Positions 43,027-47,975 of a stretch of DNA of 47,975 bases are shown one piece after another. Under the pieces are notes generated by a model, which was not told the origin of the DNA, searched no databases, and worked only from the letters and a program-made list of their open reading frames with translations. The DNA lies in assembly GCA_028869595.1 (NCBI GenBank), contig JAGWRU010000116.1:1-47975 (forward strand), given 5' to 3'. The DNA comes from Rhodospirillales bacterium. GTDB taxonomy: Bacteria > Pseudomonadota > Alphaproteobacteria > Acetobacterales > Acetobacteraceae. Within the stretch, counting starts at the first letter, position 1. Every line of letters starts with the position of its first letter. A program made the position numbers and the translations under genes.

Positions 43027-44703
43027 ATGGCGATGATGGCAGGCAAGACGGCGCTGCTTGAATTACTGCGCCAGGAAGGCGTCGATCTGATGTTCGGCAA
43101 TCCCGGCACCACGGAATTGCCGCTGATGGATGCGCTCGCCGGCGATCACGCGCTGCGCTACGTGCTGGCCTTGCAGGAAGCGCCGGTGATGGCCATGGCG
43201 GACGGCTATGCCCAGGCATCCGGCAAGCTGGCGGTGGCCAATCTGCATGTCGCGCCGGGCCTGGGGAATGCCCTGGGTATGCTGTACGACGCGCAGAAGG
43301 CAGGCTCGCCGATCCTGGTCACCGCCGGCCAGCACGATCAGCGCTTCAACCTGACCGAGCCGCTGCTCTGGGCCGATCTGCCCGCCATTGCGCGGCCCTT
43401 CGTGAAATGGTCGGCCGAGGTGCGGCGGGTGGAGGATCTGCCGCGCGCCATCCATCGCGCCGCCAAGACCGCGCTCGCCCCGCCGATGGGGCCGGTCTTT
43501 CTCTCTCTGCCGGGCGATGTGCTGACCGAAAGCGGCGATCTCGATCTCGGCGCGCCAACCCGGGTGGCAAGCGGCATGCGCGCCGATGCCGCCGCCATTG
43601 CCCAGGCGGCCGCGCTGATCGCGCGCGCCGAACGCCCGATCATCATCGCCGGCGACGCGGTGGCGCAAAGCGGCGCGCTTGCCGAGCTGGCAGCCCTTGC
43701 GGATGCCATCGGCGCGCCGGTCTATGACGAGGGCATGGCGAGCCGGGCGATGTTTCCCTCTTCCCATCCGCTTTATCGCGGCGCGGTGGTGCGCCTGCCC
43801 GGGACGATCCGGACAATGCTCGCCGAGCACGACCTGCTGATCTCCATCGGCGGCGATCTGTTCACCCTGTCTTTGCCCGGCACGGTCGAGAGCGTGCCCG
43901 AGGGGATGAAGATCGTGCATCTCGACACCGATCCCTGGGAACTCGGCAAGAATTTCGCCGAAGACGTGGCCCTGCTGGGCGATCCGAGCGCCAGCCTGCC
44001 GGAACTGACACAGGCGGTGCGTGCCGCCCAGGGCGAAGCCGGCGCCGCCCGCGCAGCCGACCGCCGCGCCCGCCTGGCCGCCGAAACCGCGGCAAGCCTT
44101 GCCGCGCTACGCGCCCGCGCGCTGGCCGCCGCCGATCGCAGCCCGATCGACCCGCTGGCGCTGATGCACGCGATCGGTCAGACTCTGCCCGCCGATGCGG
44201 TGGTGATCGACGAAACCGTCTCCTCCGGCACGGGGCTGCGCCGATTGCTGGCCAGCGACGATGCGCAGAGTTTTTTCGGCCTGCGCGGCGGCGGCATCGG
44301 CTGGGGCCTGCCAGCGGCGATCGGCGCCAAGCTGGCTCTGCCCGATCGCCCGGTGGTGGCGCTGGTCGGCGATGGCAGCGCGATGTACACGATCCAGGCG
44401 CTGTGGACGGCGGCGCATGAGAAGCTGTCGATGGTCTTCGTGATCATCAACAATGCCTCGTACCGCATCCTCAAGCAGCGCACCCATGCGATGCAGGCAC
44501 TCGCCGCGCAGCACGATCTTTATGTCGGCATGGACCTGACCGAGCCGCGCATCGATTACGTGCAGGTGGCGCACGGGCTGGGCGTGGCGGCGCAGCGGGC
44601 TGGCACGCTGGCGGAATTCCGCGCCATGCTGCAGGCCGGATTGCACGCCGAGGGTCCGCTGCTGATCGATGTCGCGGTGGATCGCAACTGGAAGCCAGTG
44701 TGA
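43027..44703 (+). CDS. Thiamine diphosphate enzyme, benzoylformate decarboxylase-like
   Basis: ThDP-dependent enzyme of 558 aa with the fold of benzoylformate decarboxylase (BFDC). Matches are LMFGNPGTTELPLMDALAGD (Thr28 in place of BFDC Ser26), LALQEAPVMAMADGYAQASGK (catalytic Glu51) and NLHVAPGLGNALGMLYDAQ (His74, equivalent of His70). The ThDP motif is GDGSAMYTIQALWTAAHEKLSMVFVIINN. The region of BFDC His281 reads differently, with no His nearby, so the reaction may differ from true BFDC. The start has a GGGGAA site. It is divergent from a LivJ-type binding protein gene and may degrade an aromatic 2-oxo acid that the protein helps import. Confidence 0.82.
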   Translation: MAMMAGKTALLELLRQEGVDLMFGNPGTTELPLMDALAGDHALRYVLALQEAPVMAMADGYAQASGKLAVANLHVAPGLGNALGMLYDAQKAGSPILVTAGQHDQRFNLTEPLLWADLPAIARPFVKWSAEVRRVEDLPRAIHRAAKTALAPPMGPVFLSLPGDVLTESGDLDLGAPTRVASGMRADAAAIAQAAALIARAERPIIIAGDAVAQSGALAELAALADAIGAPVYDEGMASRAMFPSSHPLYRGAVVRLPGTIRTMLAEHDLLISIGGDLFTLSLPGTVESVPEGMKIVHLDTDPWELGKNFAEDVALLGDPSASLPELTQAVRAAQGEAGAARAADRRARLAAETAASLAALRARALAAADRSPIDPLALMHAIGQTLPADAVVIDETVSSGTGLRRLLASDDAQSFFGLRGGGIGWGLPAAIGAKLALPDRPVVALVGDGSAMYTIQALWTAAHEKLSMVFVIINNASYRILKQRTHAMQALAAQHDLYVGMDLTEPRIDYVQVAHGLGVAAQRAGTLAEFRAMLQAGLHAEGPLLIDVAVDRNWKPV

Positions 44704-44792
44704 ATGGTCGTTGTCGCGCGCCGCCGTACCGCCAACCCGGCGCGCATGCCTTGTTTCGCGCGCCAGAGAGCCGCGCTCAACAAGGCCTGGCC

Positions 44793-45899
44793 TCAACCCG
44801 TCTCGCTGACGTCGCGCACATGCGCGGCAATCGCCAGCGAGGCGGTCAGGCCCGGGCTTTCGATGCCGAACAGGTTGATCAGCCCGGGCACGCCATGGCT
44901 TTGCGGACCCTGGACCACGAAATCCTGAGCCGGCGCGCCCTTGGGCACGATCTTGGGGCGGATGCCGGCATAGCCGGGCTGGATCTGGCCATCCTGCAGC
45001 GCTGGCCAGTAGCGGCGCACGGCGGCGTAGAAACTCGAAGCCCGAGCCGGATCGACGCTGTAATCCAGCGTGTCCACCCATTCCACATCGGGGCCGAAGC
45101 GCGCCTGCCCGCCGAGATCGATGGTCAGATGCACGCCCAGCCCGCCCGGCACCGGCACCGGATAGATCAGACGGGAAAACGGCGAACGTCCGGTCAGGGT
45201 GAAGTAATTGCCCTTGGCGTAATACGCGGTCGGGATGCGGTCGGCCGGCATGCCGATCACGCGGCGTGCCAGGGAAGGCGCGTGCAGCCCGGCCGAATTG
45301 ACGAACAGATTGCAGGCGAGCGTCATCGGATCTTCACCGCCGACCGATACCGCGATCCGCCCGCCCGTCGCCCGCGCTCCCACCACCGGGCTGTGAAAGA
45401 CGCAGACGGCGCCGGCATTTTCCGCATCGCCCTGCAAGGCCAGCATATAGGCGTGGCTGTCGATGATGCCGGTGGCCGGTGACAGCAGCGCGCTGGTGCA
45501 GGTCAGGTTGGGTTCCAGCGCCACCGCCTCCGCCTGGCTGAGCACGCGCATGCCTTCGACACCGTTGGCCTCGGCCCGGCGCTTGATATCGGCAAGCCGC
45601 GCATCCTCCTCGGCACTGGTCGCGACGATCAGCTTGCCGCAATTGCGGTACGGCACGCCGCGTTCATCGCAATAGGCGTACAGCGCCCGCCGGCCGGCGA
45701 CACAGAACCGCGCCATCAGGCTGCCGGCGGGATAATAGATGCCGGCATGGATCACTTCGGAATTGCGCGAGGAGGTCTCGGTGCCGATCCCCTCCGCCGC
45801 CTCCAGCACCAGCACTTCCCGCCCGGCCAGCGCCAGGGCGCGCGCCACGGCCAGCCCCACCACGCCGGCGCCGGCGACGATGCAATCGACGGATTCCAC
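44793..45899 (-). CDS. lhgO: L-2-hydroxyglutarate oxidase-like FAD oxidoreductase
   Basis: FAD-dependent oxidoreductase of 368 aa of the DAO fold, matching LhgO/L2HGDH. The dinucleotide-binding [19 protein letters not shown] is at residues 8-26. Then come [55 protein letters not shown] and the C-terminal [17 protein letters not shown]. It should oxidise L-2-hydroxyglutarate or a related 2-hydroxy acid, passing electrons to quinone or oxygen. It starts 3 bp after the gluconolactonase stop and ends the gluconate operon, which is not its usual partner set. The assignment of substrate is by family. Confidence 0.88.
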   Translation of the reverse strand: MESVDCIVAGAGVVGLAVARALALAGREVLVLEAAEGIGTETSSRNSEVIHAGIYYPAGSLMARFCVAGRRALYAYCDERGVPYRNCGKLIVATSAEEDARLADIKRRAEANGVEGMRVLSQAEAVALEPNLTCTSALLSPATGIIDSHAYMLALQGDAENAGAVCVFHSPVVGARATGGRIAVSVGGEDPMTLACNLFVNSAGLHAPSLARRVIGMPADRIPTAYYAKGNYFTLTGRSPFSRLIYPVPVPGGLGVHLTIDLGGQARFGPDVEWVDTLDYSVDPARASSFYAAVRRYWPALQDGQIQPGYAGIRPKIVPKGAPAQDFVVQGPQSHGVPGLINLFGIESPGLTASLAIAAHVRDVSETG

Positions 45900-45902
45900 G
45901 GT

Positions 45903-46841
45903 TCAGCCGCCCGCCACGCCCTGGGTATTCACGTAAAGCGAATAGAGCCCATGGCTCGCCGCCATGAACAGACGGTTGCGATGGCGTCCGCCGAAACACA
46001 GATTGGCGCAGCGCTCCGGCAAGGCGATATGGCCGATCGCCTCGCCCTGCGGATTGAAGACGCGCACCCCGTCCAACGCCGGATCGCCCATCCCCCAGCC
46101 GCACCACAGATTGCCGTCGATATCGACGCGAAACCCGTCCGGCGAGCCGCCCTGGCTGTCGATCAGCACGCGGTTGCGCGACAGGCTGCCATCCTCGGCC
46201 ACATCGAAGGCACGGATGGTACGATGCGGGTCTTCCCGCGAGGCCACGACATAGAGCGTCTTTTCATCGGGCGAAAATGCCAGCCCGTTCGGTCCGGCAA
46301 TGTCATCGGCCATTTTGCGCGCGCGTCCCGTCGCCGGATCGACGCGCCAGACCGCCGGCGCCATCTCGCTTTCCGCCTTCTCGCCCTCGTAATGGCCGAG
46401 AATGCCGAAGATCGGATCGGTGAACCACACCGTGCCGTCCGATTTCACCACCACATCGTTCGGCGAATTCAGCCGCTTGCCCTCAAACCCATCCATCAGC
46501 ACGGTGATTGCGCCATCATATTCGGTGCGGGTGACGCGCCGCGTCAGATGCTCGCAGGTCACCAGCCTGCCCTGGCGATCACGGGTATTGCCGTTGGCAT
46601 TGTTCGACGGTTTGCGAAACGCCGCGACCGCGCCGGTTTCCTCATCCCATTTCAGGATGCGGTTATTGGGGATGTCGCTCCACAGCAGGGCGCGGGCATC
46701 GCCGAACCAGACCGGGCCTTCCGACCAGCGGCAGTCATCGAACAGCCGCTCCACCGAGGCGAGTGCCAGGCGGTAGGCGTTGAAGCTGGGATGCAGCGCC
46801 TGCACAGCCTCGTCCGGATAGCGGCGATTGGGTTCCCACAT
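45903..46841 (-). CDS. SMP-30/gluconolactonase-like lactonase
   Basis: Six-bladed propeller lactonase of 312 aa, SMP-30/gluconolactonase family. The metal-binding Glu is in CRWSEGPVWFGDARALLWSD (residue 41), with KRLNSPNDVVVKSDGTVWFTDP (Asn) and GNLWCGWGMGDPALDGVRVF downstream. It should hydrolyse glucono- or xylonolactone to the free acid. A GAGGAAA site precedes ATG 46841; the longer open frame upstream runs through gntK and is not used. It is between gntK and lhgO in the same operon, fitting gluconate supply from sugar oxidation. No signal peptide is visible, so it is probably cytoplasmic. Confidence 0.9.
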   Translation of the reverse strand: MWEPNRRYPDEAVQALHPSFNAYRLALASVERLFDDCRWSEGPVWFGDARALLWSDIPNNRILKWDEETGAVAAFRKPSNNANGNTRDRQGRLVTCEHLTRRVTRTEYDGAITVLMDGFEGKRLNSPNDVVVKSDGTVWFTDPIFGILGHYEGEKAESEMAPAVWRVDPATGRARKMADDIAGPNGLAFSPDEKTLYVVASREDPHRTIRAFDVAEDGSLSRNRVLIDSQGGSPDGFRVDIDGNLWCGWGMGDPALDGVRVFNPQGEAIGHIALPERCANLCFGGRHRNRLFMAASHGLYSLYVNTQGVAGG

Positions 46842-46881
46842 GGCGTTTCCTCGGAATCTTCTGGGTCGATACGCCGCCAGA

Positions 46882-47406
46882 CTAGCCCCGCGCGGCGCGC
46901 GCCGCCAATGGGGGAGCAAGCCTTGCCGCGAGGGACGCGATGATGGTTTCGGGCGGCGCCTCGATCGGCTGGACCAGCGGATGTTCGTCCGGCATCGGCT
47001 CCTCCAGCGCGGCGAACTGGCTGGCAAGCAGGCCGGGCGGCATGAAATGGCCTTTGCGGGCGGCCAGACGCGCGCCGATCAGCCGCTCGCTGCCGCGCAG
47101 ATAGATCAGCACCATGTCGGCGCGCGCACCGATCAGCACGTCGCGATAAGCGCGCTTGAGCGCCGAGCAGGCCACCACCCCGGAAATTCCGGCTGTCCGC
47201 CAGGCATCGATCTCGGTCGCGATGGCGGCGAGCCAGGGCGCGCGGTCGGTATCTTCGAGCGCGTGTCCGGCGCTCATTTTCGCGATATTGGCCGGCGGGT
47301 GCAGCTTGTCGCCTTCCAGCATGCGCCAGCCCAGCCTTGCGGCGAGGCCGGAGGCGATCGTGGTCTTGCCCGACCCCGATACGCCCATCACGACGGCAAC
47401 GGTCAT
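46882..47406 (-). CDS. gntK: Gluconokinase
   Basis: ATP-dependent kinase of 174 aa that makes 6-phosphogluconate from gluconate. The Walker A motif GVSGSGKTT is at residues 8-16, followed by [68 protein letters not shown] and the C-terminal [18 protein letters not shown]. All are diagnostic of GntK. Its ATG overlaps the stop of gnd (ATGA), so the kinase is coupled to the next enzyme in the pathway. Length is normal. Confidence 0.96.
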   Translation of the reverse strand: MTVAVVMGVSGSGKTTIASGLAARLGWRMLEGDKLHPPANIAKMSAGHALEDTDRAPWLAAIATEIDAWRTAGISGVVACSALKRAYRDVLIGARADMVLIYLRGSERLIGARLAARKGHFMPPGLLASQFAALEEPMPDEHPLVQPIEAPPETIIASLAARLAPPLAARAARG

Positions 47407-47975
47407 TCCCTGGCTTTCGGCGTGCCCGCCCCTTCGACATGCCCGCCAAAGGCGAAGCGCATCGCCGAGAGCATTTTTTCCGCGAAGGTATGGTCCTGGC
47501 GCGAGCGGAACCGCACGAACAGGGCGGCAGCCAGCACATCAGCGGGCACCGCCTCCTCGATCGCTGCCTCGATCGTCCAGCGGCCTTCGCCGCTATCGTC
47601 GACATGGCCGGAGAATTTCGCAAGCGCGCCATCCGCCGCCAGCGCGCTGGCCGACAGATCGAGCAGCCAGGAGGAGACCACGCTGCCCCGGCGCCAGACC
47701 TCGGCGACATCGGCGAGATTGAAGTCGTATTGATAGAGTTCGGGATCCCGAACCGGCGCGGTTTCCGCATCCACGGTGTCCTGCTGCTTGCCGACGTTGG
47801 CGTGCCGCAGGACGTTCAGCCCCTCCGCGTAGGCCGCCATGACTCCATACTCGATGCCGTTGTGGACCATCTTGACGAAATGGCCGGCGGCGTCCGGCCC
47901 CACGTGCGTGCAGCACGGCGTGCCGTCCACCTGCGCGGCGATGGACTCGAGGATCGGCCCGAGCCGCACGTAGGA
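47403..47975 (-). CDS. gnd: 6-phosphogluconate dehydrogenase (decarboxylating), 5' part outside window
   Basis: Partial C-terminal part (190 residues) of 6-phosphogluconate dehydrogenase, the enzyme forming ribulose 5-phosphate. Visible features are the catalytic [22 protein letters not shown] (Lys, His, Asn) and the DSGEGRWT segment, which resemble the short-chain YqeC/GndA-type enzymes of about 300-330 residues. Seen from the start of this strand, the first 130-140 residues with the NADP/NAD Rossmann fold lie beyond the right edge. The stop overlaps the gntK start. Next come the lactonase and lhgO, so the operon order is gnd, gntK, lactonase, lhgO. Confidence 0.92.
   Translation of the reverse strand, partial: SYVRLGPILESIAAQVDGTPCCTHVGPDAAGHFVKMVHNGIEYGVMAAYAEGLNVLRHANVGKQQDTVDAETAPVRDPELYQYDFNLADVAEVWRRGSVVSSWLLDLSASALAADGALAKFSGHVDDSGEGRWTIEAAIEEAVPADVLAAALFVRFRSRQDHTFAEKMLSAMRFAFGGHVEGAGTPKARE

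Noticed and set aside
44739..44764. GGCGCGC/GCGCGCC stem between convergent genes
   Set aside because: Only 7 bp with a 12-nt loop and no T tract; likely to occur by chance in such GC-rich DNA.
1..47975. tRNA, rRNA, CRISPR, insertion sequence or prophage
   Set aside because: No tRNA-like cloverleaf, repeat-spacer array, transposase or phage gene was found on either strand.

Overview
The window is a 48 kb piece of a high-GC chromosome, densely coded on both strands with short gaps. Gene content points to an aerobic, sugar-oxidising alphaproteobacterium, and I infer an Acetobacteraceae-like (Rhodospirillales) host. The reasons are a cyo quinol oxidase, membrane and cytosolic sugar/gluconate enzymes, a PEP carboxylase of about 930 aa and a PEP-CTERM surface protein. 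No rRNA, tRNA, CRISPR array, insertion sequence or phage gene was seen. The window cuts a gene at each end: an RNase R gene on the left and a 6-phosphogluconate dehydrogenase gene on the right.

Layout. 1-3.1 kb: RNase R coupled to an S41 (Ctp-type) protease. 3.1-5.7 kb: an Fsr-type efflux carrier divergent from an AraC regulator, then csaA. 5.7-6.8 kb: an orphan PEP-CTERM gene. Its upstream region carries an almost consensus sigma-54 promoter, an exact IHF consensus match and three repeats spaced about 2 and 3 helical turns apart; this is the most striking regulatory signal in the window. 6.8-12.9 kb: gpt, an AlkK-like acyl-CoA ligase, an HtrA-like protein in which all three catalytic positions appear to be replaced, and an unusual PEP carboxylase. 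12.9-18.7 kb: an Ldh2-family dehydrogenase with an MFS carrier, two small Thr-rich exported proteins, a coiled-coil protein of unknown function, an EAL phosphodiesterase and a DUF3253 protein. 18.7-28.9 kb: a YddA/SbmA-like ABC exporter, MBL hydrolase plus xylose-dehydrogenase-like SDR, NagA, glucose-dehydrogenase-like SDR plus GH15 glycosidase, a DHA2 efflux pump, a hotdog thioesterase and an oxaloacetate decarboxylase. 28.9-33.3 kb: a ThDP enzyme tightly linked to a CNT nucleoside-type transporter, divergent from a PhyH dioxygenase. 33.3-37.3 kb: cyoA, a fused cyoB-cyoC gene and cyoD. 37.6-41.6 kb: a SAF-domain oxidoreductase divergent from a two-subunit molybdenum hydroxylase. 41.6-44.7 kb: a LivJ-type binding protein divergent from a benzoylformate-decarboxylase-like enzyme. 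44.8-48 kb: gnd, gntK, gluconolactonase and lhgO in one minus-strand operon.

How the genes may work together (inference). GH15 hydrolysis, glucose or xylose oxidation by the two SDRs, a lactonase, gluconokinase and Gnd would together carry sugars through gluconate into the pentose phosphate pathway. The cyo oxidase and the FAD-free molybdenum hydroxylase fit a respiratory chain fed by many dehydrogenases. Assignments of substrate for the SDRs, MBL hydrolase, ThDP enzymes, molybdenum enzyme and transporters rest on family resemblance only.
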